Assembly: GCF_022763245.1 (NCBI RefSeq)
Contig: NZ_JALEGV010000040.1
Coordinates: forward strand, 124,001 to 188,000
From: Oricola sp.
GTDB taxonomy: Bacteria > Pseudomonadota > Alphaproteobacteria > Rhizobiales > Rhizobiaceae
DNA length: 64,000 nucleotides
Reading direction: 5' to 3'
Position 1 is the stretch's first letter. Every line of letters starts with the position of its first letter. Positions 34,743-42,399 of this stretch are shown one piece after another. The notes under the pieces were generated by a model. The model saw only the letters and a list, made by a program, of their open reading frames with translations, was not told where the DNA came from and made no database searches. The translations under genes and the position numbers were made by a program.

Positions 34743-36109
34743 TCAGCGCCTCCCGCAAGAGCTTTCGGTTTGACGTAGCCGGGGCCTGACGTGATGGCGC
34801 GCTTCGGGTCGTAAAGCGTCTCGATGCGGCCGGCCTTGACCTCGTCGAGATAGCTTTCGAATTCCGCCTTCGCCTTCTCCCAGTCGATGCCCATCTTCTC
34901 CAGCAGCGTCTCGAAGGGCGATGCGTGCCAGTGCAGCTGGGCCAGCTTGTAGGGGTGCGCGCCGCAGGCCAGCGCAGCGAACTGGCAATCGGCCATGATC
35001 GGCAGCGCATAGACCTTGTCGACGGCCTTGCCGATCCACTGGTTCTTGTCGAGCGTGGTGATGCAGCCGGTGTCGTGACCGATCATCACGTCGGCGCGGG
35101 CTTCCTCGACCGCGACACGCACCTTGCGGTCGATGGCGAAAGAGCGGGTGAATTCGCGCTCGCCGATGATGTGGCGGAAGCCGAAGCCGCAGCAATCGTA
35201 CCAGGTCGAATAGTCGATCACGTTCGCGCCGAGCGTCTCGAGCAGGCCGGTGGTCACCGCGACCCGGTTTCCGTCCAGAACCGTGTCGTCATAGATCACG
35301 TCTTCCGGAACCATCTTGTAGACGTGGCAGGCCGGATGCACCGTCGAGCGGATGCCGCTGACGTCGACCGTCTGGTGCTCCTTGATCCGGTCGCGCACGA
35401 CATGCAGCCACTCGGAGTAATGGACGATCTCTTCGGGGATCAGCAGCTTGCCGTCGACGAGGCGGCCGAGCTTGGCGAGGATCTTGCGCACTTCTTCACG
35501 CAGCTCTGCAGAATGCAGAAGGAAGCCTCTGATTTCCTTGTAGTTTCCGAACGACGTTCCGCAGTGGACGAGCGGGTAGTAGGTGCCTTCGGGCAGCCCC
35601 TGCGACTTGGCCGAGACATAGGCCTGGTGGAAATTGCGCAGAAACACGGCGGCCAGCGACACGACGTTGCCGATGCCGGAGCCGTGATAGTTCCAGGCCG
35701 TGCACGAGGTCTGATCGGTCTCGTCGAGATAGGCGACGTCGAGCTTGTTCATCAGCCAGAGGACCGAACTCGGATAGCCCGGGATGTTGCCGCACTGGCC
35801 GCAGGATTTGTGATGCCACAGATTGTTGGTCGGGATCTTCTTGTCCCAGCCATAGAGCGTCTTGGCGATGACGGGATCGTTGTGGTCGCCCACCCGGTGG
35901 ACGAGGATTTCCCCGTCCTTCTCGAGCTGCCACATGATGTCGCGCACGTCTTCCTTGCGCTCTTTCGACGTCAGCAGCGCCCGCTTGTCGATCCTGGTCT
36001 CGACCCAATCCGTGGCGCGGCGCGCCTCCTCAGGCGTCAGCTTGCTGGCCTGCCAGTCGGCGCCAAAGCCGCCATAGGCGCCCTTCCCGATGTCCTGTTC
36101 GTTTGCCAT
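34739..36109 (-). CDS. shdrB1: sHdr subunit HdrB1
   Basis: 456 residues. Cysteine-rich segments are at C103/C106 (SCGQCG), C136, C183, C261, C306-C307 (YDCCGFGF), C349 (HDTGC), C375 and C382. The CCG pattern is modified: the last part reads D-T-G-C instead of C-x-x-C, and the spacing is longer than in HdrB2. In the sHdr complex, HdrB1 and HdrB2 sit at two different sites. The N-terminal 100 residues are an extension compared with HdrB2. Its neighbour hdrC1 starts 43 bases upstream, and it is coupled to shdrA by ATGA. Confidence 0.93.
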   Translation of the reverse strand: MANEQDIGKGAYGGFGADWQASKLTPEEARRATDWVETRIDKRALLTSKERKEDVRDIMWQLEKDGEILVHRVGDHNDPVIAKTLYGWDKKIPTNNLWHHKSCGQCGNIPGYPSSVLWLMNKLDVAYLDETDQTSCTAWNYHGSGIGNVVSLAAVFLRNFHQAYVSAKSQGLPEGTYYPLVHCGTSFGNYKEIRGFLLHSAELREEVRKILAKLGRLVDGKLLIPEEIVHYSEWLHVVRDRIKEHQTVDVSGIRSTVHPACHVYKMVPEDVIYDDTVLDGNRVAVTTGLLETLGANVIDYSTWYDCCGFGFRHIIGEREFTRSFAIDRKVRVAVEEARADVMIGHDTGCITTLDKNQWIGKAVDKVYALPIMADCQFAALACGAHPYKLAQLHWHASPFETLLEKMGIDWEKAKAEFESYLDEVKAGRIETLYDPKRAITSGPGYVKPKALAGGAE

Positions 36110-36152
36110 GCCTTCACTCCTCCGGCATCGTTGGCGAGACGGTTACCCCGCC

Positions 36153-36899
36153 TCAGTCGTCATCGTCCTCGTCGTCGTCTTCATTGTCCTCGAGCCACTC
36201 CTCCCACTCCTCGCGCTTCTCATCCATCACGTCGGACACCACGTCGAAGAGGTTCTCGTCGACGGTTTCCAACTGGTCGAGAACGCCTGTGGCCTCCCAG
36301 ATCGTGTAGAGCTCGACGGAGGTTTTCAGATTGACCTCCCAGGCCGTGTCTAGCGTGTGCATGGTCGGCATCGGAATGGCCTTGCGCAGGATGTTGAGCG
36401 GCGCGTCGACCTTGGCCACGTTCGGGCCCCAGTCCGGGAACGCCTCCTTGGTGATCATGTTAGGAGCGAGCTGGTTGCCGGTCGAAATCACCTTCAGGAG
36501 GACGCGGCTGAACGGCCGCAGCACTTCCTTGGCCGACTCCATCTCATGCTTGATCGCCACTTCGCGCATGATCATCACGAGCCCGCCCGGAGAGTTCTCG
36601 AACGGGCAGCGCGCGGCGCAGGTGTAGCACTGGGCGCAGGCCCAGATCTTCTCCTGCATGGCGTCGTAGATGCCCTCGAGATTTTCTGTCCACAGAAGCT
36701 GGACGATCTCGCGCGGCGAATAGTCGTAATAATGGGCCGACGGGCAGGTCGCGGTGCAGATGCCGCAGTTCAAACATCCATGAATTTCATGGTCATAGAC
36801 GGCATGGCTGCGAATGTCGTCGAAGATCTCCTCCAGCTTCTCCCGCGGCACGGCGGGCGCTTCGGAGATCGGGTCGCTGATCTGGGCGTGTGCGGTCAA
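36153..36899 (-). CDS. shdrC1: sHdr subunit HdrC1 (two [4Fe-4S] ferredoxin motifs)
   Basis: 248 residues. Cluster 1 ligands are C42, C45, C48 and C52 (CLNCGICTATC); cluster 2 ligands are C88, C91, C94 and C98 (CAQCYTCAARC). It is the first structural subunit gene of the complex, 39 bases after the small dsrE gene. The C-terminus is an acidic tail (DNEDDDEDDDD, preceded by EEWEEWLE), with no known role in electron transfer. The tail may help folding or docking of basic partners. Confidence 0.95.
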   Translation of the reverse strand: MTAHAQISDPISEAPAVPREKLEEIFDDIRSHAVYDHEIHGCLNCGICTATCPSAHYYDYSPREIVQLLWTENLEGIYDAMQEKIWACAQCYTCAARCPFENSPGGLVMIMREVAIKHEMESAKEVLRPFSRVLLKVISTGNQLAPNMITKEAFPDWGPNVAKVDAPLNILRKAIPMPTMHTLDTAWEVNLKTSVELYTIWEATGVLDQLETVDENLFDVVSDVMDEKREEWEEWLEDNEDDDEDDDD

Positions 36900-36938
36900 A
36901 GTCTCCTCCAGTCAACCGTTTGCCCGCTCGGTGGTGGC

Positions 36939-37319
36939 CTAGTAGGTCAGCACCTTTGCGTCGTCATTCTCCATGATCTCCTCGATCACCTTCGCACCCC
37001 CGACGATGCCCTCGCATTCGGGAATGAGGTCGTCTTCCGTCATGTCGAACAGGTCGAGATTGGGCGAGCAGCAGAAGAACTTCGCGCCCGCCTCATGCGC
37101 GTCCTTGATGAAGTCGTAGACGGTCTTCGGCGAGCCCGGCTTGACGACGAGCTTCTCGGCGACGCCCTTCTTCATCAACTGGCCGGCGGTGGCGGTGCAG
37201 ATGACCTCGACCTCGTAGTCCATCGCCGCCGCGACGGTGGCCTGGAAAAACGGTGCGCCCAATTCCTCACCGTTTCTCGGATCGGTATTCACCATGACGA
37301 TAATGAGCTTGTCCGCCAT
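36939..37319 (-). CDS. DsrE3-like sulfurtransferase of the sHdr locus
   Basis: 126 residues, a single DsrE/DsrF domain. The candidate sulfur-carrying cysteines are C83-C84 (KFFCCSPNLDLFDM); C41 and C102 are further cysteines. The C-terminus reads GGAKVIEEIM, typical of small DsrE proteins next to shdrC1. Partner proteins in other sulfur oxidisers mobilise sulfane sulfur and give it to TusA. The start at 37319 has AGGGAG 6 bases upstream. It heads the leftward hdr operon and has its own 130-base upstream region with a candidate operator at 37395-37416. Confidence 0.9.
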   Translation of the reverse strand: MADKLIIVMVNTDPRNGEELGAPFFQATVAAAMDYEVEVICTATAGQLMKKGVAEKLVVKPGSPKTVYDFIKDAHEAGAKFFCCSPNLDLFDMTEDDLIPECEGIVGGAKVIEEIMENDDAKVLTY

Positions 37320-37394
37320 GTCTCTCTCCCTGTGGTCGCGAGCGCCTCCGAACTCTTTGCGGTTCGTTACAGCATGGATCGCATGCCAAAAATG

Positions 37395-37416
37395 ATACAT
37401 GTCAAAAATGGAATAT
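37395..37416 (-). promoter_or_regulatory. candidate operator A, upstream of dsrE-shdrC1B1A operon
   Basis: Read leftward, the 22-base stretch (ATATTCCATTTTTGACATGT plus AT) matches the element at 39297-39318 in 16 of 22 positions. Both elements end exactly 76 bases upstream of the next start codon (37319 and 39221). It includes a TTGACA hexamer. The shared position suggests binding by one regulator, with sHdrR the obvious candidate. Binding is not shown by sequence alone. Confidence 0.55.
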
Positions 37417-37449
37417 GCAAACGCGATTTCGTCGCGGAACGAAAGGCGG

Positions 37450-38139
37450 TCACATGAGGCCGGCGTGGCGGACAATGCCGACCATCAAGGTCGAGAGCGC
37501 GCCGGCCACCGCTTGCTGGGCCTCGCCGAGCGCTTGCAGCGCCTCCACGGTGTTGTCGGGCGTTTCGGAGAATTCCATGATCACGTCCTCGGCCATGCCG
37601 CGCTTCATTCCTGGGTGTCCGAGAAAGCCGAGGCAATTCCCCCGAAGCGAAAACACCAGCGGCTCGCCCTGCCCGTCGCGCGCCAGGACCTCCGCATCCG
37701 CCGGCAGAACCGGCCGATCACGCAGATAGCAGGCCAAGGGGAACTGATCCGGCATATGGCCGCCGAGCAACCCGGCACGGACGGCATGCGCGATCGGCAC
37801 CTCGAAACGCAGCGGCGCCTCTTCCGCGCCGCCGCCCGCCGCAACCGCCAGGATGACCGCGCCGAGGCCCAGCCCGACCACGGGCAGACCGGCATCGAGA
37901 AACCCCTTCGTCAGGCGCATCTCCGGCCCCATGGAGGGCAGCAGATGGCCGCTCACCATGCCATACGGCCCGCCGCCCAGCAGGATCAGCCCGTCAAACC
38001 CCTCCGGGCTCGCGGGGACTGTCCCGCCTGAGGCGAACGGGCGCTGATAGAGGAAACGCACATTGCGCCCCTCGAGATGGTCCTCCATGAGGCCGAGATA
38101 TTCGGCCTCGGTATGCTGCATGACGCAAACTGTCCGCAT
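37450..38139 (-). CDS. class I glutamine amidotransferase-like protein lacking the catalytic cysteine
   Basis: 229 residues with the GATase1 fold (GMP-synthase-like): LILLGGGPYGM (about 61-70), then VVGLGLGAVILA where active enzymes have G-x-C-x-G-x-Q. The nucleophile position is G91 (codon at 37867-37869), and the HPE motif reads H175-P-G177. Both the cysteine and the glutamate of the triad are thus missing; in pyrG of this window they are present (GICFGMQ). It cannot be an ordinary glutaminase. It lies 5 bases after the lipoate ligase and before the dsrE operon, so a role as binding or scaffold protein in lipoate/sulfur handling is possible. Confidence 0.8.
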   Translation of the reverse strand: MRTVCVMQHTEAEYLGLMEDHLEGRNVRFLYQRPFASGGTVPASPEGFDGLILLGGGPYGMVSGHLLPSMGPEMRLTKGFLDAGLPVVGLGLGAVILAVAAGGGAEEAPLRFEVPIAHAVRAGLLGGHMPDQFPLACYLRDRPVLPADAEVLARDGQGEPLVFSLRGNCLGFLGHPGMKRGMAEDVIMEFSETPDNTVEALQALGEAQQAVAGALSTLMVGIVRHAGLM

Positions 38140-38144
38140 GGCGA

Positions 38145-39221
38145 TCAGATCGACGGATGCGCCGCCGATACGATCGCGGTGGCGATGTCCGCGCCGGCGA
38201 CGCCGGGCATTTCGACGCCGAGGCGCTTCATCGCTTCATCGGCGGCCTGCGCCAATTGCTCCTGATCGACGGCGACCCCCGCCAATGCGCCGGCAAGCCG
38301 GTCGATGCCGTCTGGCGGCAGGCAGGTGAAATCGCCCGAGATCATCAGATCCTCGACCGTCTTGTCGCGCGCCAAAAGGTGCACTCGGATGAGCCCACCG
38401 GGCGCCTTGTGCGCGCTCTCGGTCAGATGCGTGCCCTCTGAGATCTTCACCCCCATCTCGACCAACTTGCGCCCCTGCATGTAGGTCCATGACGGGTCGC
38501 TCAGCGAGGCCTCTGCCTTGTCGATCGCCGCAAGCTCCTCGGCCGTCGGCTGATCCTCGACCGGCTCGACCTTCAGCACCTCCGCGCAATTGGCGAGGAA
38601 CATCGCCTTCAGCGTGTCGCGCGCCGGCGCCTCCGGCAGTTCCTTCGCCATGGTCGTCATGTAGTCGTCCAGCGTCTGGCGCAGCTTGTCGCGGAACTTC
38701 TCGCTCGGCACCTTCAGGCAGCGAGCCATCGTCTCGGTGTCGAAATCATACATGAAGCTGCCGACCATCAACGTCGCCTCGCCGATCGACGCGGCTCCGG
38801 TTCCACCGATCTTTCGGCCATTCACCTGGATGTCGTTGATCGGCCGATACGCCGCTTGCACGCCGAGCTGGTTGTACGTCCGCACGACCGGCTCGATGAA
38901 CATCGGGTAGAGATTGGCGGCGAATTCCGGCGCCTTGCCGCTCGGATAGATGAAGTGGGTGAAGAGCTGGTTCTCGTCGAGATAGACCGCCCCGCCGCCG
39001 ACATGCCTGCGATAGACCGGCAGGTTCTGCGCCTTGCAGTAGTCCTCGTCGACTTCCTTGGCGATCTCCTGGTGCATCCCGATGCAGACATAGGGCGTCT
39101 CGGGCGACACCAGGCACAACACGGGATCGCTGTCCGCCGTTATCGTCTCGGCAATGCCGTGATAGACGGCCTGGCTGCGCAGCGCCGACACCTTTCCGAA
39201 GTCGAATACCCGAAGTCTCAT
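38145..39221 (-). CDS. slpl: sHdr-associated lipoate-protein ligase (sLpl)
   Basis: 358 residues combining a catalytic LplA domain and an accessory LplB-like C-terminal domain (about 255-330; GGLIRVHLLARDKTVEDLMI). Catalytic motifs are RRHVGGGAVY (71-80) and the adenylate-binding lysine K137 in NGRKIGGTGAA. Ligases of this group attach lipoate or octanoate specifically to LbpA and not to glycine-cleavage or dehydrogenase proteins. It heads a two-gene unit with the amidotransferase-like gene. Genes for the partner lipoyl synthases LipS1/LipS2 and for LipT are not in this window. Candidate operator B lies 76 bases upstream. Confidence 0.93.
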   Translation of the reverse strand: MRLRVFDFGKVSALRSQAVYHGIAETITADSDPVLCLVSPETPYVCIGMHQEIAKEVDEDYCKAQNLPVYRRHVGGGAVYLDENQLFTHFIYPSGKAPEFAANLYPMFIEPVVRTYNQLGVQAAYRPINDIQVNGRKIGGTGAASIGEATLMVGSFMYDFDTETMARCLKVPSEKFRDKLRQTLDDYMTTMAKELPEAPARDTLKAMFLANCAEVLKVEPVEDQPTAEELAAIDKAEASLSDPSWTYMQGRKLVEMGVKISEGTHLTESAHKAPGGLIRVHLLARDKTVEDLMISGDFTCLPPDGIDRLAGALAGVAVDQEQLAQAADEAMKRLGVEMPGVAGADIATAIVSAAHPSI

Positions 39222-39296
39222 AGGTTCCTCCCTTGAGAGCCGCGCGGCCGCGCGGCGTCACGAGCGAGTTTCGCCAGACACGCGGCAATGTCAAAT

Positions 39297-39318
39297 ACAC
39301 ATTACGGAAATGGCATAT
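39297..39318 (-). promoter_or_regulatory. candidate operator B, upstream of the slpl unit
   Basis: Read leftward (ATATGCCATTTCCGTAATGT plus GT), it agrees with operator A at 37395-37416 in 16 of 22 positions and has the same 76-base distance to the start codon. A TTGACA hexamer follows about 3 bases further on. Together with A it suggests coordinated control of the two leftward sHdr transcription units. Confidence 0.55.
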
Positions 39319-39333
39319 TTCGTGCGAAAGATG

Positions 39334-39627
39334 TCAGTACAGCGTGTGCCAGGGATGCTGCGCCGGTGTCGCTTCCGGATGCGCCTTCAGGAAGTGGTGC
39401 AGGACATGGAGCAAGGTGCGGACATGGGCGCCGTCGCCGCGTTGCTGCGCCTCGCGGATGTCATCGACGATCATCCGGCAGATGTCCTCGGAACCGTGGT
39501 CCTTGTGCGCCAGATACTGTGCATAGGCGATCGCCGCCATTTCAGGCATGTGCTCGTGTTCGGCAATGGCGAGCACTTCCTCTTCAGTCAGATCACAGAA
39601 GCCGAGGCAGTCTTCGAGCGAGATCAT
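39334..39627 (-). CDS. conserved hypothetical at the edge of the sHdr locus
   Basis: 97 residues, probably all helical, cytoplasmic. The N-terminus ISLEDCLGFCDLTEEEVLAIAEHEHMPE, given here in part, holds two cysteines (C7 and C11) and several histidines; more histidines occur near the C-terminus (HVLHHFLKAHPE). No named domain is recognised. It is leftward like the sHdr genes and lies 112 bases before slpl, with operator B between, so it may be a separate short transcript. Whether it belongs functionally to sulfur oxidation is not known. Confidence 0.75.
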   Translation of the reverse strand: MISLEDCLGFCDLTEEEVLAIAEHEHMPEMAAIAYAQYLAHKDHGSEDICRMIVDDIREAQQRGDGAHVRTLLHVLHHFLKAHPEATPAQHPWHTLY

Positions 39628-39761
39628 GGCCGATTAGACCATGAAATCCGGTTCTTGGACAGTCTGCGCACCGCTTGCCGCGACAATCCGCGCGTGACAT
39701 GCACGCAAGGCGCATTCCACAATGGATCGCGGACACGCTCCAAGGACACGACCGAAGCCCG

Positions 39762-40697
39762 ATGCGCATCGCGACATTCAACGTGCAGAACCTGCGCCTG
39801 CGCCATTCGCAGGACGGGGACATCCTCAGCGGCGCGCGCGACCGCGACGAGCCGGTCGTGGAGAGCGCGGCCGCCTATGCGGTGGACACGATCGACAGGC
39901 GGCTGACCGCCGAGATCTTGCGCCGCGCCGACGCGGACATCGTGGCGCTGCAGGAGGTCTTCGACCAGGAGACGCTCGACTATTTTCACGAGCGGTTCCT
40001 GCTGCCCTGCGGCGCGGCCGCCTATCCTCACCGCATCTGCCTGCCGGGCAATGACGGGCGGGGCTTCGACGTCGCCCTCATGAGCCGGACCGAGCCCGAC
40101 GAGGTCGCAAACCACGCCGCGCTGACCGTCGCAGAGGTCGGGCTGGACGTCCTGCCGGGACGCGATCCGGGGGAGCCCGTCTTCCGGCGCGATTGCCTGA
40201 GCGCCCGGTTCGGGTCGCTGACGGTGTTCGTCTGCCACTTCAAGGCGCCCTACCCGGACCCGGACATCGCATGGTTCGTGCGGCGTCAGGAGGCCCTTGC
40301 CGTCCGCTGGTTGATCGAGCGCCGGTTTGCCGATCCGCGCGGCGCCTCATGGATGGTGCTGGGCGACCTCAACGAGCCTGCCGAAGAGCCGCGCGGCGAG
40401 CGTGCGGTCGCGCCGCTTCTCACGGATTTCGCGGTCGACCTGACGCAGCGCGTCGCGCCGGAGCGTCGCTGGTCCTATCACATGGAGGAGACGGGCATCT
40501 ACTCGCGCCCGGACGCGCTGCTGGCGTCGCCGGCGCTGGCATCCGCCTTTCCTGACGCCAAGCCGTTCTACCTGCGCGAGGGGCTCGGGCACGACACGCC
40601 GCGCTTCTCGGGCGAACGCCTCGCCGGCGTCGGCTACCGCCGGCCGCACGCCAGCGACCACGCCGCCCTTGCCATTGACCTGGAAGGGCTGGCGTGA
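39762..40697 (+). CDS. endonuclease/exonuclease/phosphatase family protein
   Basis: 311 residues with the EEP (DNase I-like) fold: RIATFNVQNLRLR at the start, DIVALQEVFDQ with the catalytic glutamate, TVFVCHFKAPY, LGDLNEPAEEP and SDHAALAID at the end. These cover the expected metal, nucleophile-activating and phosphate-binding residues. It lacks a signal peptide. Substrates in the family range from nucleic acids to phosphodiesters and inositol phosphates, so the target is open. The start at 39762 is chosen by homology (an earlier ATG at 39675 adds 29 unrelated residues). It is convergent with the sulfatase gene (16 bases between stops). Confidence 0.87.
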   Translation: MRIATFNVQNLRLRHSQDGDILSGARDRDEPVVESAAAYAVDTIDRRLTAEILRRADADIVALQEVFDQETLDYFHERFLLPCGAAAYPHRICLPGNDGRGFDVALMSRTEPDEVANHAALTVAEVGLDVLPGRDPGEPVFRRDCLSARFGSLTVFVCHFKAPYPDPDIAWFVRRQEALAVRWLIERRFADPRGASWMVLGDLNEPAEEPRGERAVAPLLTDFAVDLTQRVAPERRWSYHMEETGIYSRPDALLASPALASAFPDAKPFYLREGLGHDTPRFSGERLAGVGYRRPHASDHAALAIDLEGLA

Positions 40698-40713
40698 CCG
40701 TTCGCCAAAGGTC

Positions 40714-42366
40714 TCAGCCGGCCTTGCCGCGATATTTGACCGTCAGTTCCGGATCAACTTCGCTGCCGTCATAGAGGCCGAGCAGGATGCCCATGCGGCG
40801 CGACCGGCCCCGCTTGGATATGATATCGTCGTCGGAAATCGCGGTTCGCTGCGCCATGCGCCGCGACCAGACCGCAAGACGCTCATACATCATGTCGACC
40901 ACGCCGGCATGTTCAGCGCTCTCGCCGAGATCGACGAATTCCTGCGGGTCGTTCTGCATGTCGAAGAGCATCGGCCGCATGCCGCCCTCGGCGTGCATGA
41001 ATTTCCATCGCTTGTCGGCGATCATGAACAGGCGCGCGTCGCGGGGCGCGACACCCAGCTTCACCGCCATCGGCGTCGCCGAATAGTCATACTCGCTGAC
41101 GACGAAATCACGCCACGCCTCGGGTTTCTCGCCACGCAGGAAGGGCGCGAGCGACCGGCCCTCGACGATGTGGTCCGGCACCTTGCCGCCCGCAGCCTCG
41201 ATGAAGGTCGCGGCCAGATCGATGCCCTCGACCAGTTCGTCGCAGACGGTGCCGCGCGTCGCGTCGGCATCAGCAGACGGATCGTAGACGATCAGCGGCA
41301 CCTTGACCGACTGCTCGTGGAACAGATCCTTTTCGCCCAGCCAGTGATCGCCCAGATAATCGCCATGGTCGGAGGTCAGCACGATCATCGTGTCGTCGAT
41401 CCGGCCCGTGTCCTCCAGGAACTTCATCAGGCGCCCGAGTTCGTCGTCGCACTGCTTGATCAGGCCCATATAGGCGGGAATGACCTTTTCGCGCACCTCG
41501 TCGCGCGAGAAGGCCTGGCCGATGGCGTTGCCCATGAAGGCCCCGTAGACCGGGTGCGGCGCCTCGCGCTCGTCCGGATGGCGCACGGCCGGCAGGATCT
41601 GGTTGCGGCCATACATGTCGTGATACGGCGCCGGCACGATATAGGGCCAGTGCGGCTTGATGTAAGACAGATGGCACATCCACGGCGCGGGATCGTCGTC
41701 GCGCGCGCCGAGGAACTCGATCATCCGATCCGTCAGCCAGGGCGTCTCGGAATCGGCTTTGTCGATATTGGCCGGCTGGTCGGCGTGTTTCATGAACCAG
41801 CCCGACGCAAGGTCGCCATCCTCGGTGACGCCGGAATTGGCGAAATCGTGCCAGGGGTTGCCTCCCGCATATCCCTTCGATTTCAGGAATTCGTTGTAGG
41901 GGGAGCGCTTGGCGTCGTAGAAGCCGTCCGGCCCCTCTCCCCACAGGCCGTCGTCGCGGATGAAGACATCGAAGCCGCATTCCGAAACGCGCGCGCCGAT
42001 GACGCCGTCGCGGGCGATGCCGAGACGGTTCATGCCCTCCTCGTCGACCTTCATGTGTGTCTTGCCGATCAGCCAGGACTGCATGCCGAGCTTGCGCAAA
42101 TGGTCGCCGACCGTCTGCTCGCCGACCTTCAGCGGAAAATTGTTCCAGGCCGCGCCATGGCTGCTGACATAGCGGCCGGTATAGGTGCTCATCCGCGACG
42201 AGCCGCACACCGGCGACTGCACATAGCAGCGGGTGAAGCGCACGCCGCGCGCCGCCAGCGCGTCCATATGCGGCGTTTCCAGCCAGGGATGACCGGCACA
42301 GCTCAAATAATCGAACCGGAGTTGGTCATACATGATGAAGAGAATGTTGCGGATCTTGCGCGCCAT
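40714..42366 (-). CDS. type I sulfatase-family hydrolase
   Basis: 550 residues of the alkaline phosphatase/sulfatase superfamily. N-terminal metal residue D14 is in IMYDQLRFDYL; the C-terminal metal site is LTSDHGDYLGDHWLGEKD; also SYIKPHWPY. The formylglycine site reads C54-G-S-S-R58 with TGR at 63-65; the usual C-x-P-x-R has serine in place of proline (or alanine). No signal peptide, so it acts in the cytoplasm on imported sulfate or phosphonate esters. It is the last gene of a leftward operon with a TAXI-type TRAP transporter, separated from it by a hairpin. The substrate is unknown. Confidence 0.88.
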   Translation of the reverse strand: MARKIRNILFIMYDQLRFDYLSCAGHPWLETPHMDALAARGVRFTRCYVQSPVCGSSRMSTYTGRYVSSHGAAWNNFPLKVGEQTVGDHLRKLGMQSWLIGKTHMKVDEEGMNRLGIARDGVIGARVSECGFDVFIRDDGLWGEGPDGFYDAKRSPYNEFLKSKGYAGGNPWHDFANSGVTEDGDLASGWFMKHADQPANIDKADSETPWLTDRMIEFLGARDDDPAPWMCHLSYIKPHWPYIVPAPYHDMYGRNQILPAVRHPDEREAPHPVYGAFMGNAIGQAFSRDEVREKVIPAYMGLIKQCDDELGRLMKFLEDTGRIDDTMIVLTSDHGDYLGDHWLGEKDLFHEQSVKVPLIVYDPSADADATRGTVCDELVEGIDLAATFIEAAGGKVPDHIVEGRSLAPFLRGEKPEAWRDFVVSEYDYSATPMAVKLGVAPRDARLFMIADKRWKFMHAEGGMRPMLFDMQNDPQEFVDLGESAEHAGVVDMMYERLAVWSRRMAQRTAISDDDIISKRGRSRRMGILLGLYDGSEVDPELTVKYRGKAG

Positions 42367-42399
42367 CGGAAACCAATATCGATCGTGTCAAAAATGAAC

